DNA of 64,000 nt from Brachybacterium phenoliresistens (GTDB lineage Bacteria > Actinomycetota > Actinomycetes > Actinomycetales > Dermabacteraceae): NCBI RefSeq assembly GCF_000576425.1, contig NZ_KK069991.1, positions 153,417-217,416 on the forward strand, written 5' to 3'. The notes beneath the pieces are model-generated. The model was not told where the DNA came from and ran no database searches. It saw only the letters and a program-made list of their open reading frames with translations. Positions 7,984-17,609 of this stretch are shown here, one piece after another. The translations under genes were made by a program, and so were the position numbers. Position 1 is the stretch's first letter; the number at the start of each line of letters is the position of its first letter.

Positions 7984-9012
7984 ATGATCAGCTCGTCCCG
8001 TTCCCGACCAGCCCGCCCCCGGTCGCGCGGGGCCCGGGCACGCCGCTCCCGAGCGCGAGGCTCCGCCCCGCGAGGCATCGCCCTGCTCGCGGCGCTCTGC
8101 CTGACGGCCGCGGCCTGCTCCTCCGGGCCCCCGGGCATCATCGCGGCCGAGTCCTCCGACGCGGGCGGGTCCACGTCCTCCCCGGCCGATGCCGAGCCGG
8201 ATGCGACGTCGCCGGGCGCGGACGATCCGGCGTCCTCCCCGGCCGAGAGCCCGGACGGCCCGACCATCCGCGACGCCGACCTGGCCTCCGTCCCGTGGCG
8301 GGAGAGCGTGCACGAGATGGTGCTGACGCCGGCGACCCACGAGGGGCTGCGCACCATCGTCGTCGCCCCGCAGATCGAGTACACGGACGTCGACGGCGAC
8401 GGGCACGAGGACGCTTTCGCCGCTCTCGAGATCACCGACGGCCAGGGGTTCGAGCAGATCTGGTACATCTGGCTGTGGGATCCGGAGGCCGAGGAGCCCG
8501 TCCAGGTGGAGAACCCCATCGCCCGGATGGCCCGCTGCGGCGACAGCATCCATGAGATCTCCTCCGCGGAGGGGGCGTTCGTCGTCACCGAGTCGCTGCG
8601 TCTCCAGGACGGCCTGGAGCAGGATTGCGCCTCCGACGGGCCGGTGCAGGTCACGCGACAGGTCACGGTCGTGGACGGATGGCCGGTGCTGACCGGGGGG
8701 ATGCAGGGGCACGGTGGGATCTGCCCGCAGCGCGACGGCACGGACGCCCAGTTCCCGGTCGAGGACTACGTGCTGCAGGACGCCCCGGCGGAGGGCGGCG
8801 CCGCGCTCACCGATCCTCCGCCGCTGACCTTCGGCGAGGTGGACGTGTGGGGCACGCCGTGGCTGTTCCGTCCGCACTGGATGCTGGTCCACGTGGGCTT
8901 CGACAACCCCGTCGGCGGCCCGGAGGTCATCGAGGGCGGGTACACCCCCTGCGCCTGGGTCCACCTCGAGGACGACACGCGGCCGATCCCGCACGACGTC
9001 CACACCTCCTGA
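7984..9012 (+). CDS. Putative secreted lipoprotein, function unknown
   Basis: 342 residues with an Arg-rich N-region, a hydrophobic segment and a lipobox-like TAAAC (Cys45), so likely exported and lipid-anchored on the outer face of the membrane. A Ser/Asp/Pro-rich linker (~46-95) follows. The mature domain contains DVDGDGHED (135-143), which resembles a calcium-binding FG-GAP or dockerin-type loop. I do not recognise the family. Start chosen from GGGAGGA seven bases upstream of ATG. It stands alone between a divergent MFS gene and metF. Confidence 0.75.
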   Translation: MISSSRSRPARPRSRGARARRSRARGSAPRGIALLAALCLTAAACSSGPPGIIAAESSDAGGSTSSPADAEPDATSPGADDPASSPAESPDGPTIRDADLASVPWRESVHEMVLTPATHEGLRTIVVAPQIEYTDVDGDGHEDAFAALEITDGQGFEQIWYIWLWDPEAEEPVQVENPIARMARCGDSIHEISSAEGAFVVTESLRLQDGLEQDCASDGPVQVTRQVTVVDGWPVLTGGMQGHGGICPQRDGTDAQFPVEDYVLQDAPAEGGAALTDPPPLTFGEVDVWGTPWLFRPHWMLVHVGFDNPVGGPEVIEGGYTPCAWVHLEDDTRPIPHDVHTS

Positions 9013-9121
9013 GAGCAGCCGCCCCCGGGCAGTGGCGACGGGACAGCTGATGCCCGGGCCGGATGACACCGGTCAGGTTCACGGTCCGTCATGATGGGTG
9101 TGCTGCGGCGCGCCTTCCGCA

Positions 9122-9127
9122 TATCGT
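9122..9127 (+). promoter_or_regulatory. -10 box TATCGT, leaderless metF start
   Basis: TATCGT ends 7 bases before ATG 9135. There is no Shine-Dalgarno. Confidence 0.45.
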
Positions 9128-9134
9128 CGCCGAC

Positions 9135-10112
9135 ATGTCCATCGCTCCGCAGGTCCCCCACGACGCCGCCGCCGGCGCCGGGGCCGCCCCGGCCGCATCG
9201 CGCGCCGAGGCCCCCGCCCCCCGGTCGCGCCGTCCTGCGCTCAGCTACGAGCTGTTCCCCGCCCGCGGGGACGCCTCGCTCGAGAAGGTCCGGCGCACCG
9301 TCGCCGCCCTCGAATGCACCCAGCCCGACTACGTGTCGGTCACCTGCGCGTCCGCGCGCACCAACTTCCCGCGGGTGCTCGAGCTGACCGACCACATCCT
9401 CTCCGAGACCGGGCTGCGGCCGCTGGTGCACCTGACCAGCGTCGGCTCGAGCGCCGCGGATCTCTCCGTGTCCATCCGCACCCTGATGCAGCTCGGGGTG
9501 CGCGGGATCCTCGCCCTGCGCGGCGACATCCCCCCGGGCTACGACACCCGGGACGACGAGTTCCCCTTCGCCCGCTACCTGGTGGAGCTGATCCGCCGCA
9601 TCGAGCGGGAGGAGACGGCGACGCTCGCCGCCGGCCGCCTCGCGGTGGGCGTGGCGACCTACGCCCAGCGCCACCCCGAGTCGCCCACCCACCAGCACGA
9701 CATCGAGGTGCTGCTGACCAAGGAGCGCTCCGGCGCGGACTTCGCCATCACGCAGGCGTTCTTCGATCCCGCCGAGTACAGCGACCTGGTGCGCCGCGCC
9801 CGCCGCGCCGGCGTGACCATCCCGATCATCCCCGGCTTCGTGCCGATGACCTCGGTGCGCCGCCTCACCCGCTTCGCCGAGCTCTCCGGTGTCCACGCCC
9901 CGGCCGAGCACCTGCACGCCCTGGAGACGGCCTCCGGCCCCGAGGAGCGGCGGCGGATCGGCATCGCTGCGAGCGTCGACCTGATCCGTGCCGTCCTCGA
10001 CGACGGCGCCCCCGGCGTCCACCTGTTCACCTTCAACGAGCACGTCGACGCCCTGGGCGTGCTCGACCGGCTGGACCTGGGCCGATGGGCCCGCGAGCCC
10101 GTCGGCGTCTGA
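9135..10112 (+). CDS. metF: 5,10-methylenetetrahydrofolate reductase
   Basis: FAD enzyme reducing methylene-THF to methyl-THF, the methyl donor for methionine synthesis. The 325-residue TIM barrel has the family landmarks: SYELFPARG near the start, PDYVSVTC, the folate/FAD loop LALRGDIPPG, ATYAQRHPES (YPEGH-like), and DFAITQAFFD. ATG 9135 is preferred over an upstream in-frame ATG (9063) because a -10 box lies 7 bases before it and the upstream 24 residues are not conserved-looking. About 40 Ala/Pro-rich residues precede the barrel. It is followed by metE on the same strand, so the two supply successive steps. Confidence 0.93.
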   Translation: MSIAPQVPHDAAAGAGAAPAASRAEAPAPRSRRPALSYELFPARGDASLEKVRRTVAALECTQPDYVSVTCASARTNFPRVLELTDHILSETGLRPLVHLTSVGSSAADLSVSIRTLMQLGVRGILALRGDIPPGYDTRDDEFPFARYLVELIRRIEREETATLAAGRLAVGVATYAQRHPESPTHQHDIEVLLTKERSGADFAITQAFFDPAEYSDLVRRARRAGVTIPIIPGFVPMTSVRRLTRFAELSGVHAPAEHLHALETASGPEERRRIGIAASVDLIRAVLDDGAPGVHLFTFNEHVDALGVLDRLDLGRWAREPVGV

Positions 10113-10238
10113 CCCTCCCGGCGGCCCCCGCCGCATCTGCTCCCGTCCCCACCCGCACGGCCGCCCGGTCGTGAGGGCGGGCCGGCACGTCCACCCCCGG
10201 ACCGCGCGTCCGATCGACCCCACCGAAGGAAACCCCCG

Positions 10239-12566
10239 ATGACCAGCACCCCTGCCCTGCCCGCAGCGACCATCCTCGGCTACCCGCGGATCGGCCCGAA
10301 CCGCGAGCTGAAGAAGGCCGAGGAGTCCTACTGGGCCGGCCGCAGCGACCTCGCCGCCCTCGAGGAGACCGGCCGCACCCTGCGCGCCGCCACCCGTGCC
10401 CGCCTGGCCGAGCTGGGACTCGCCGGCGAGGGCGCGATCCCCGAGTCCTTCTCCTGGTACGACCAGGTGCTCGATGCCGCGGTCACCGTCGGCGCCCTCC
10501 CCTCCCGCTTCGCCGACCTCCAGGGAGAGGACGGCAGCATCTCCCTGGCCTCCACCTTCGTCCTCGCCCGCGGCGACGAGCAGCGCCCGCCGCTGGAGAT
10601 GACCAAGTGGTTCGACACGAACTACCACTACCTGGTGCCGGAGATCGGCCCCGACACCGCCTTCGATCTCGCCGGCGACCAGCTGGTGCGCTGGGTGCGC
10701 GAGGCCGCCGCGGCCGGCGACTCCGTGCGCCCCGTGATCGTGGGCCCGCTGACCCTCCTGCTGCTGGCCAAGGCGGCCGATGACGCCCCCGAGGGCTTCG
10801 ACCCGATCACCCGCCTCGCGGACCTCGTGCCCGTGTACGTCGAGCTGCTGGCCGCCCTGCGCGCGGCCGGCGCCGCCTGGGTCCAGATCGACGAGCCCGC
10901 GCTCTCGGCCGATCAGCGTCTGACCCCGGCCGAGCTGTCCGAGCTGGTCGCACAGTCCACCGCGGTCCTCGCGGCCGCCGCGGACCGTCCCGCGATCCTC
11001 GTGACCACCGGCTACGGCCACCCCGAGGGCGTGCTGCCGGCGCTGCTGGCCTCCGGCGTCGAGGCCCTGCACCTCGACCTCGTCAAGGGACAGCTGCCCG
11101 CGGTGGAGGACCTCGCCGGCGCCGGCGCCACCCAGCTCGTCGCGGGCGTGATCAACGGCCGCAACATCTGGCGCGCGGAGCTGGGCACCGCCGCGGCCCG
11201 CGTGGCCGAGCTCGCCTCCCGCCTCGAGCAGGCGGGCGGCACCGGCGGCGTCGTGGTCGGCACCTCCACCAGCCTCCAGCACGTCCCCCACGACGTCACC
11301 CTCGAGACGAAGCTCCCCGCCGAGCTGCGCGAGACCCTCGCCTTCGCCGACCAGAAGGTCACCGAGGTCGTCGAGCTCGCCTCCGGCTCGGTCGCGGCCG
11401 GGTCGGTGGACGGCCCGCTGTCCGTGGCCCGGACCTTCGCGGGCGTGCAGGTCCCGGCCGTGCGCGAGCGCGCCGCCGCCGTCACCGCCGCCGACACCGA
11501 GCGCGCCGCGTTCTCCGTCCGCGCCGCCGCACAGCAGGAGGCCCTCGGCCTGCCGGAGCTGCCGACGACGACCATCGGCTCCTTCCCGCAGGTCGGCGAG
11601 GTCCGCAAGGCCCGCGCCGCCCACCGGAAGGGCCAGATCGACGACGCCGCCTACACGCAGGCGATGAAGGACGAGATCGCCCGCGTCATCGCGCTGCAGG
11701 AGGAGCTGGGCCTGGACGTCCTCGTCCACGGCGAGCCCGAGCGCAACGACATGGTCCAGTACTTCGCCGAGAACCTCGAGGGCTTCGCCACCACCGAGCA
11801 CGGCTGGGTCCAGTCCTACGGCTCGCGCTGCACCCGCCCGTCGATCCTGTTCGGCGACGTGCACCGCGCCGCCCCGATCACGGTGGACTGGGCGACCTAT
11901 GCGCAGTCCCTCACGCAGCGCCCCGTCAAGGGCATGCTCACCGGCCCGGTGACCATCCTCGCCTGGTCCTTCGTGCGCGACGACCAGCCCCTCGGCGACA
12001 CCGCCGCCCAGGTGGGCCTGGCCCTGCGCGACGAGGTGAACGACCTCGAGGCCGCCGGCATCGGCATCGTCCAGGTGGACGAGCCCGCCCTGCGCGAGCT
12101 GCTGCCGCTGCGCACGCGCGACCACGACGCCTACCTGGACTGGTCGGTGGCCTCGTTCCGCCTGGCCACCTCCGGGGTCGCCGAGGCCACGCAGATCCAT
12201 ACCCACCTGTGCTACTCGGAGTTCAACGTCGTCGTCGACGCGATCGACGCCCTGAACGCGGACGTCACCTCGATCGAGTCGGCGCGCTCGCGCGGCGAGA
12301 TCGTCGAGGCGCTGGACCCGGAGGCCTTCCCCCGCGGCATCGGCCCGGGCGTGTGGGACATCCACTCCCCGCGCGTGCCCTCGGTCGAGGAGATCGCCGA
12401 GCAGCTCACCCGCGCCCGCGCGGCCGTGGGCGCCGAGCGCCTGTGGGTCAACCCCGACTGCGGCCTGAAGACCCGCGGCTACGCCGAGACCGAGGCCAGC
12501 CTGAAGAACCTCGTCGAGGCCACCCTCCAGGTCCGCGCGGCCGCCCAGGAGCCGGCGCTCGTCTGA
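10239..12566 (+). CDS. metE: Cobalamin-independent methionine synthase
   Basis: Transfers the methyl group of methyl-tetrahydrofolate polyglutamate to homocysteine. 775 residues, the full two-barrel MetE length. The N-terminal barrel starts LGYPRIGPNRELK. The second holds TTTIGSFPQ and the zinc site His656-x-Cys658 (THLCYSEF) and Cys741 (NPDCGLKTR). The start is fixed by GAAGGAAA 7 bases upstream of ATG. The 126-base gap after metF shows no B12 riboswitch or other folded leader that I can identify, so the two could be cotranscribed. Confidence 0.97.
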   Translation: MTSTPALPAATILGYPRIGPNRELKKAEESYWAGRSDLAALEETGRTLRAATRARLAELGLAGEGAIPESFSWYDQVLDAAVTVGALPSRFADLQGEDGSISLASTFVLARGDEQRPPLEMTKWFDTNYHYLVPEIGPDTAFDLAGDQLVRWVREAAAAGDSVRPVIVGPLTLLLLAKAADDAPEGFDPITRLADLVPVYVELLAALRAAGAAWVQIDEPALSADQRLTPAELSELVAQSTAVLAAAADRPAILVTTGYGHPEGVLPALLASGVEALHLDLVKGQLPAVEDLAGAGATQLVAGVINGRNIWRAELGTAAARVAELASRLEQAGGTGGVVVGTSTSLQHVPHDVTLETKLPAELRETLAFADQKVTEVVELASGSVAAGSVDGPLSVARTFAGVQVPAVRERAAAVTAADTERAAFSVRAAAQQEALGLPELPTTTIGSFPQVGEVRKARAAHRKGQIDDAAYTQAMKDEIARVIALQEELGLDVLVHGEPERNDMVQYFAENLEGFATTEHGWVQSYGSRCTRPSILFGDVHRAAPITVDWATYAQSLTQRPVKGMLTGPVTILAWSFVRDDQPLGDTAAQVGLALRDEVNDLEAAGIGIVQVDEPALRELLPLRTRDHDAYLDWSVASFRLATSGVAEATQIHTHLCYSEFNVVVDAIDALNADVTSIESARSRGEIVEALDPEAFPRGIGPGVWDIHSPRVPSVEEIAEQLTRARAAVGAERLWVNPDCGLKTRGYAETEASLKNLVEATLQVRAAAQEPALV

Positions 12567-12570
12567 CGCA

Positions 12571-12675
12571 GGATCCTTCCGCCGATGGCGGAGGGGGCGT
12601 GAACGACGCCCAAGACGATGCGGCCTGTGCGGCATCGCCCCGGTCACCCGGGGCGTGCCGTGCAGGCCGCATCGT
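12571..12675. terminator. Two hairpins downstream of metE
   Basis: A short stem (CCTTCCGCC / GGCGGAGGG, ~12576-12596) is followed by a long one at 12615-12675 with arms beginning ACGATGCGGCCTG and ending CAGGCCGCATCGT. The outer 13 bp pair perfectly and the inner part carries a few mismatches. They fill the gap after metE and probably stop transcription. Confidence 0.55.
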
Positions 12676-12887
12676 CGCGCGCGCGGCACCCCGCCGCGTC
12701 GTCGCGGACGGGCAGCCATGCTCCCGGCCGTCGCCGATGGGCCGTGCGTTCGCGGTCTGCCTGCAGCGATGCCGCAGGACCCGGCAGGGCCGACCTTCGT
12801 TCACGATCCGGTTGCGTCCCTTGTCGGGCGCGCGGGCAGCGGGCACGATGGCCGGAGGGGAGCGGGGGCGTCCGCGCAGGGGGTGCG

Positions 12888-14225
12888 ATGACAGATCAGG
12901 AGCCGGGCACGGATGCGGACGGGACGAGCGACCGCCCGGGACAGGCTGGTTCCTCGGCCCCGGAGGCCACGCATGCCTACCCGTGGGACCCGGGCACCCC
13001 GATATCCCCGGATCCGATCATCGGATCGGGCGCACCCCACGCGCTGCCGGGGGCTCCCCTCGCCGCCCCGCCCGGCGATCGTCGCCTCGCCCTGCCCGGC
13101 GATCCGCACGGCGACCTGCCCGGCGCTCATCCTCCGGGCTCGGCCCGCGCACCCGAGGGCCGCGCACCGGAGGTCCGCGCCGACCCGTCCGCGACGGAGC
13201 CCCGCGGCCCGCGCCTGCTGCTGCGCGTCGCGGTGCTGGGCATGGCGATCGTGCTGGTCGCCGGCGCCGCCCTCGCGCTCGGCGCGCTCAACCGCGGCCT
13301 GCACAGCCCGCGCGCCCAGGTCGCGGCGTACCTGACCGCTCTGGAGGAGGGCAGGTTCTCGGACGCCGCAGCGCATCTCGCCGGGCCCGACGGGGTCACC
13401 AACGGCCTGCTGCTGACCGATGCGATCGGTGCCTCGACCAGCCACCGCCTGAGCGGCCACGAGATCCTCGAGGTCGATCGCAGCGGCGACGACGCCCAGG
13501 TCACCGCGCGCGTCGAGCAGGACGGGGTGGTCACGATCCACGAGTTCACGCTGCATCGCCTCCGCTCGGCGGTGGCGTTCTTCCCCCGCTGGGTGCTGGA
13601 GCCGCCGGCCCACGACATGCTGAAGGTCTTCATCAGCAGCGAGGTCGACAGCCTCACCGTCAACGGGGTGAGCGTGGGCCTGGCCGGGCTGGTGACGCAG
13701 ACCGACGTCGAGTACCAGCTCGACGTCGCCCTGCTGCCGGTCTTCCCCGGCGACTACGAGATCCTGTACGACATCGAGGACAGCGAGCTGATCACGTCCC
13801 TGCCCACCACGGTCCACGCCACGGGGGAGTGGGCGGGGCTGCCCTACGACACCTGGCCGGAGTGGGAGCTCAGCGAGCAGGGGCAGGATCAGGCGCGCGT
13901 GAAGCTCGCCGAGAAGCTCGACGCCTGCGCGGCATCGACCTCCCCGGCGCCGCTGGGCTGCCCCTTCGCCGCCGATGTCCCAGCGCACGTCACCGAGGGC
14001 AGCTGGACGGTGGACGTGGTCCCGGAGGTGGAGATCGAGAAGAACCTGGACGGCCTGCTCACCGTGCGCTCCCAGCCCGAGGCCGGCAGCGCGACCTTCA
14101 CGTATCTCGACACGACCTCCGGGCTCTACGACCCGCGCATCTCGGTGACGGTTCCATTCACCGTCACCGGGACGATCCAGTGGAGCGACACCGGGGAGAT
14201 GGCCCTGCTGCTGGGCGGGAGCTGA
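12888..14225 (+). CDS. Single-pass membrane protein with extracytoplasmic domain, paralogue of the 17610 gene
   Basis: 445 residues. A Pro/Gly-rich cytoplasmic N-terminus (~1-105) leads to one helix (LLLRVAVLGMAIVLVAGAALALGAL) and an extracytoplasmic domain of about 300 residues. That domain begins RAQVAAYLTALEEGRFSDAA, an NTF2/DUF4878-like opening, and later has SLTVNGVSVGL and a Cys pair (DACAAST...LGCPF) probably forming a disulfide. The same architecture and motifs occur in the C-terminus of the protein at 17610. The role is unknown; TcaA/YvbJ-like envelope proteins look similar in layout. Start ATG 12888 follows GCAGGGGG. Confidence 0.75.
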   Translation: MTDQEPGTDADGTSDRPGQAGSSAPEATHAYPWDPGTPISPDPIIGSGAPHALPGAPLAAPPGDRRLALPGDPHGDLPGAHPPGSARAPEGRAPEVRADPSATEPRGPRLLLRVAVLGMAIVLVAGAALALGALNRGLHSPRAQVAAYLTALEEGRFSDAAAHLAGPDGVTNGLLLTDAIGASTSHRLSGHEILEVDRSGDDAQVTARVEQDGVVTIHEFTLHRLRSAVAFFPRWVLEPPAHDMLKVFISSEVDSLTVNGVSVGLAGLVTQTDVEYQLDVALLPVFPGDYEILYDIEDSELITSLPTTVHATGEWAGLPYDTWPEWELSEQGQDQARVKLAEKLDACAASTSPAPLGCPFAADVPAHVTEGSWTVDVVPEVEIEKNLDGLLTVRSQPEAGSATFTYLDTTSGLYDPRISVTVPFTVTGTIQWSDTGEMALLLGGS

Positions 14226-14336
14226 GCCGGAGGACCTCATGGGTGCGACGGCGGCTCGGAAGAACCCGGGAACCTCTCTGTCCGCACTTCCCCCGATTCG
14301 GTCCGCACTCCGCCCGGTGCGCCTTCGCCGCACGCG

Positions 14337-14528
14337 CTATGTCGCGCGGAGCTTCTGAATGCTGTAGCAGACCTCTGTGGTGGCGATCAGAAAGGTCCCG
14401 CACGCCGTCAGCACCGCTCCGGCGACCTCCGGGCCGGCGAACAGGATGACCAGCCCCAGTGCGAACAGGGGGTAGCTGATGGCTGTGAGCAGAAGAGACC
14501 TTCCGAAGCCCTCGCGCGCCGTGCTCAT
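14337..14528 (-). CDS. Small two-helix membrane protein, possibly the 3' part of a frameshifted gene
   Basis: 63 residues with two convincing helices (LLLTAISYPLFALGLVILF and VAGAVLTACGTFLIATTEVCYSI). Its ATG at 14528 has only a weak ribosome site. The same frame stays open upstream to about 14580, where another frame encodes a natural-looking N-terminus from 14691. It may be an independent small gene or the end of a broken one. Confidence 0.45.
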   Translation of the reverse strand: MSTAREGFGRSLLLTAISYPLFALGLVILFAGPEVAGAVLTACGTFLIATTEVCYSIQKLRAT

Positions 14529-14559
14529 CTCGCAGCCCCCATGATCGCTGTCGCGGCAG

Positions 14560-14691
14560 GTAGGCGCGTCTGTCCGTCACGGGGCTGATCACGCACGCGC
14601 CGACGGCCACGATCGCCAGGATCCCGAGCGCCAGGGTCTTCCGTCTCTCGAGCGTCGCCCGGAAAGAGGCGGACTCGCGCGAGACGCCCAT
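14560..14691 (-). pseudogene. N-terminal part of a possible frameshifted membrane protein
   Basis: From ATG 14691, preceded by GGAAGGGGGCAGG, the frame reads MGVSRESASFRATLERRK and then one helix (TLALGILAIVAVGACVI). After about residue 45 this frame turns into Arg-rich noise, while a +1 frame continues sensibly into the 14337-14528 ORF. One indel would join them into a three-helix protein of about 125 residues. The boundary given is approximate. Confidence 0.35.
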
Positions 14692-14704
14692 CCTGCCCCC
14701 TTCC

Positions 14705-16390
14705 TCAGCGGCCGTTCTCGCTCCCGGCGATGGCGAGGCGCGCCACGATCTCCTCGTCGACGGCCCGTCGTGCCGCCAGGTGTGCGTCGACGTCGTAGGA
14801 GAAGGAGGAGTAGGTGAGCGTGCCGCCCTCGTCGACGAGCCGGGTGGCGACATCGGCCCCGGCGAGGGAGGCGAGCAGGCTCAGCGCGCGGTGATCGGCC
14901 ATGGCCTGGGCGAGGACCCGGTAGCGGATCGAGAGCCAGGGCGTGCCGTCGGGGCCCGGGTACACGGCGAAGGGGTCGCCGCCGGGGAAGGCGCCGCCGG
15001 CGCAGGTGTCCTCGAACGGGTCGATGGCGTGCAGGGAGTGCTGGGCCCACCAGAAGTTGAAGCCCCAGTGCAGGAATCCGGGCGCGCCGTGCACGAACAG
15101 CTGCCGCCCCAGCACGCGGTTGCGCACGGAGGGCAGGGCGATGAAGCGGTTGGAGACGTCCTTCCCCTGCGAGACGCAGTAGTACACCCACGGGCGGCGA
15201 CCGGCGGCGAGGAACGGCTCGACGTGGTTCGTCGCGACGATCGGCGTGTCGACCAGTCCGCGCGAGGCGTACTCGAAGGAGCTCAGCGCGTCGACCACCT
15301 GCGCCCCCTCGAGGAGGTCGGTGACCTGCGCCCGCGCCGCCTCGTAGGGGGCGAGATCCTCCTCGCCAGGCTCGTCGCTGATGTGCCACAGCACCTGCCC
15401 GTCCCATCGGGCGTCCAGGTGGGCGCGCAGCGCGGGCAGGAGCTGCTCGAGCAGCTGCCGGTACGCGGGATCGGTCGCCTCGACGTGCCAGCCGAAGCGC
15501 TCCTGCGGGCCCTGCGGCGTCTGGACGACGATCTTCGGGGTGCATCGGGCGCCCCACTGGGTGAACAGGTGCGCCATCTCCAGCGCCCGGAATCCGGCAT
15601 CGGCGCAGATCTGCAGCCAGCGGTCCAGCTGCGAGAGGTCGAAGGAGTACTGCCCGGGGGCGTCCTCGCGGATCCCCACCAGCTGCACGGTGGGCCGGGT
15701 GTGCCCGACGGCGGTGTCCAGCGGCGGCGTCCACACCGGCGTGAGCACCGAGTTCACGTCCATCGCGCGCGCCGCGGCGAGGTAGGCCTCCAGCAGCCGC
15801 CAGTGCTCCTCGGAGAGCACCTCGACGCCGTAGCGCACCGCGAGGCTGTCCGCGTGCAGCCAGTGGGTGTTGAGGATCGACAGCTCCGGCAGGCGGTGCG
15901 GATGGATCTGGATCCGCGCCCGATGGGACGCGAGCGGCTGCGCGGCCGATGCGTCCGCGGCATGCAGATGCACGGCCAGCTCGTGCTCGCCCGCCGCGGC
16001 CTCGTCCTCGACGCGCACATCGATCCACAGCGCCTCCCAGACGCCGGTGCCCACGCGGACCCGGCCGTCCTCCACCGGCTCCAGCAGGTCGGGGTACTCG
16101 CCGGGCTCGGTGACGAGGTAGTGCTCATCGGCCCGCTCGGGGGCGGGGGCGGGGAAGGAGACCGGCACCCGCCGCACCACGCTGATCTGCGCATGCTCGG
16201 CCAGCGGGCCGTCCAGCTCGAGGCGCAGGGCGCCGTCGGCCGGGTCGCCGTCCTCGAGCTGCAGGGCGATCTGGAAGGACAGGGTCTCCCCGAGGAAGCC
16301 GGAGGCGTGGAAACCGGCGGGGGCGGCGGCGGGGCGCGGGGCGTCCGGACCCAGCACCTTCTCGAGGGAGTCGGCGAGACGGGAGAGCAC
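14705..16390 (-). CDS. DUF4091 (GH123-like) putative glycosidase
   Basis: 561 residues. An N-terminal beta domain (to ~170) precedes a barrel-like catalytic region with the family's signatures: LPELSILNTHWLHAD, LTPVWTPPLD, QVLWHISDEPG and later FLHWGFNFWW. The Asp-Glu pair in SDEPG is the expected catalytic dyad of GH123-like enzymes (known for the family; not shown here). No signal peptide, so likely intracellular glycan degradation. I chose GTG 16390 because AGGAG lies 9 bases upstream; the alternative TTG at 16438 has no ribosome site. Divergent from the PHP gene. Confidence 0.82.
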   Translation of the reverse strand: MLSRLADSLEKVLGPDAPRPAAAPAGFHASGFLGETLSFQIALQLEDGDPADGALRLELDGPLAEHAQISVVRRVPVSFPAPAPERADEHYLVTEPGEYPDLLEPVEDGRVRVGTGVWEALWIDVRVEDEAAAGEHELAVHLHAADASAAQPLASHRARIQIHPHRLPELSILNTHWLHADSLAVRYGVEVLSEEHWRLLEAYLAAARAMDVNSVLTPVWTPPLDTAVGHTRPTVQLVGIREDAPGQYSFDLSQLDRWLQICADAGFRALEMAHLFTQWGARCTPKIVVQTPQGPQERFGWHVEATDPAYRQLLEQLLPALRAHLDARWDGQVLWHISDEPGEEDLAPYEAARAQVTDLLEGAQVVDALSSFEYASRGLVDTPIVATNHVEPFLAAGRRPWVYYCVSQGKDVSNRFIALPSVRNRVLGRQLFVHGAPGFLHWGFNFWWAQHSLHAIDPFEDTCAGGAFPGGDPFAVYPGPDGTPWLSIRYRVLAQAMADHRALSLLASLAGADVATRLVDEGGTLTYSSFSYDVDAHLAARRAVDEEIVARLAIAGSENGR

Positions 16391-16576
16391 GGGGTCGCTC
16401 CTGGAGGGGGGGAAGGGGGCGGGCGGGCAGTCCGACAATCCTGGGCGAAAATGAGCGGAGGATCAAGATCTGCTCACGAACCGGCAGTCACCGCGGTGCG
16501 CGGGCGCTCGGCGAACTTCCGTCCGCGCGCGGGCCCGTGCCCGGGAGCCCGCCCCGCGCTGTGGCACGCTGGGGCG

Positions 16577-17431
16577 ATGACCAGCCTGAGCGCCGACAGC
16601 CACGTCCACAGCGAGTTCTCCTGGGACACCGGCGGTCCCGGCTCCGCCGCCCGCGGGACGATGGAGGCGACGTGCGCCCGCGCCGTGCGCATCGGCCTGC
16701 CCGCCCTGTTCTTCACCGAGCACCTCGACCTCGAGGATGCGTGGATGAGCGACGCGGAGGACTTCGGCGACCACGAGCGCCACCTGCTGGGCGCCGACGG
16801 AATCGTCGCCGTCCCCCGCTTCGACGTCGACGGCTATCTCGAGAGCATCGAGCGCTGCCGCGCCGCGTTCCCGCAGCTGCGCATCGGCACCGGCCTCGAG
16901 TTCGGGCAGCCGCATCTGCGCATCCAGGCCGCCCGGGCGCAGCTGGACCTGGACATGTTCGACCGGATCATCGGCTCCCTGCACACCCTGGAGTTCGACG
17001 GCCTGCGCGCCGAGCCCAACACGCTCTACCGCCGGATGCCGGCCGATGCGGTGATGCGCCGCTACCTCGCCGAGGTCCCCGCCCTCGTCGCCGGGGACGA
17101 GCCCTTCGAGATCGTCACCCACCTCGACTACGCGGTGCGGTACTGGCCCGAGGAGGAGGCCGGCCCCTTCGACCCGCGCCGCTTCGAGGAGGAGTTCCGC
17201 ACGGCCATGCGGGCCATCGCGGCGAGCGGCCGGGCGCTGGAGATGAACACCCGCCGCCTGCAGCCGTGGATGCCGCAGTGGTGGAGCGAGGAGGGCGGCC
17301 GCGCCGTGAGCATCGGCAGCGACTCCCACGAGGCGCGCACCCTGGCCCACGGCTTCCCCGAGGCGATGGCCATGGTCGAGGCCTTCGGCTTCCGGCCCGG
17401 CGCGCAGCCCTGGGACCTCTGGCGGCGCTGA
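16577..17431 (+). CDS. PHP-domain phosphoesterase (HisJ-like)
   Basis: 284 residues with the PHP metal motifs in order: DSHVHSEFSWDT (~8-19), FTEHLD, the late IVTHLDY and SIGSDSHE. This is the histidinol-phosphatase-type layout, which hydrolyses a phosphate ester using several metal ions. No his genes are nearby, so the substrate is uncertain. CACGCT 6 bases before the ATG resembles the leaderless -10 spacing seen elsewhere (16565-16570). Confidence 0.85.
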   Translation: MTSLSADSHVHSEFSWDTGGPGSAARGTMEATCARAVRIGLPALFFTEHLDLEDAWMSDAEDFGDHERHLLGADGIVAVPRFDVDGYLESIERCRAAFPQLRIGTGLEFGQPHLRIQAARAQLDLDMFDRIIGSLHTLEFDGLRAEPNTLYRRMPADAVMRRYLAEVPALVAGDEPFEIVTHLDYAVRYWPEEEAGPFDPRRFEEEFRTAMRAIAASGRALEMNTRRLQPWMPQWWSEEGGRAVSIGSDSHEARTLAHGFPEAMAMVEAFGFRPGAQPWDLWRR

Positions 17432-17609
17432 GCCGGGGCTCTCAGCGCGGCGGGCCGGCGCCCGTCCACATCCGTCGTCGCGACTTCCCTTCGCCGCCGT
17501 TCCTGTGAGGTACTTGGTGACGAGCAGGGAGCGCCCTGCGAACACGCCGACACGGCGAGGCATCCGGGGGAATCGGATGCTCAGGGGACCCTGGTGGGAA
17601 AGGGAGACG

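Noticed and set aside
10113-10238. Riboswitch (cobalamin or SAM) before metE
   Set aside because: The 126-base gap has no recognisable conserved core or paired elements; only C-rich sequence and a ribosome site.
14780-17431. 883-codon plus-strand ORF fused to the PHP gene
   Set aside because: The first two thirds are antisense to the DUF4091 gene and Gln/Val/Gly/His-rich; the real PHP start is ATG 16577.
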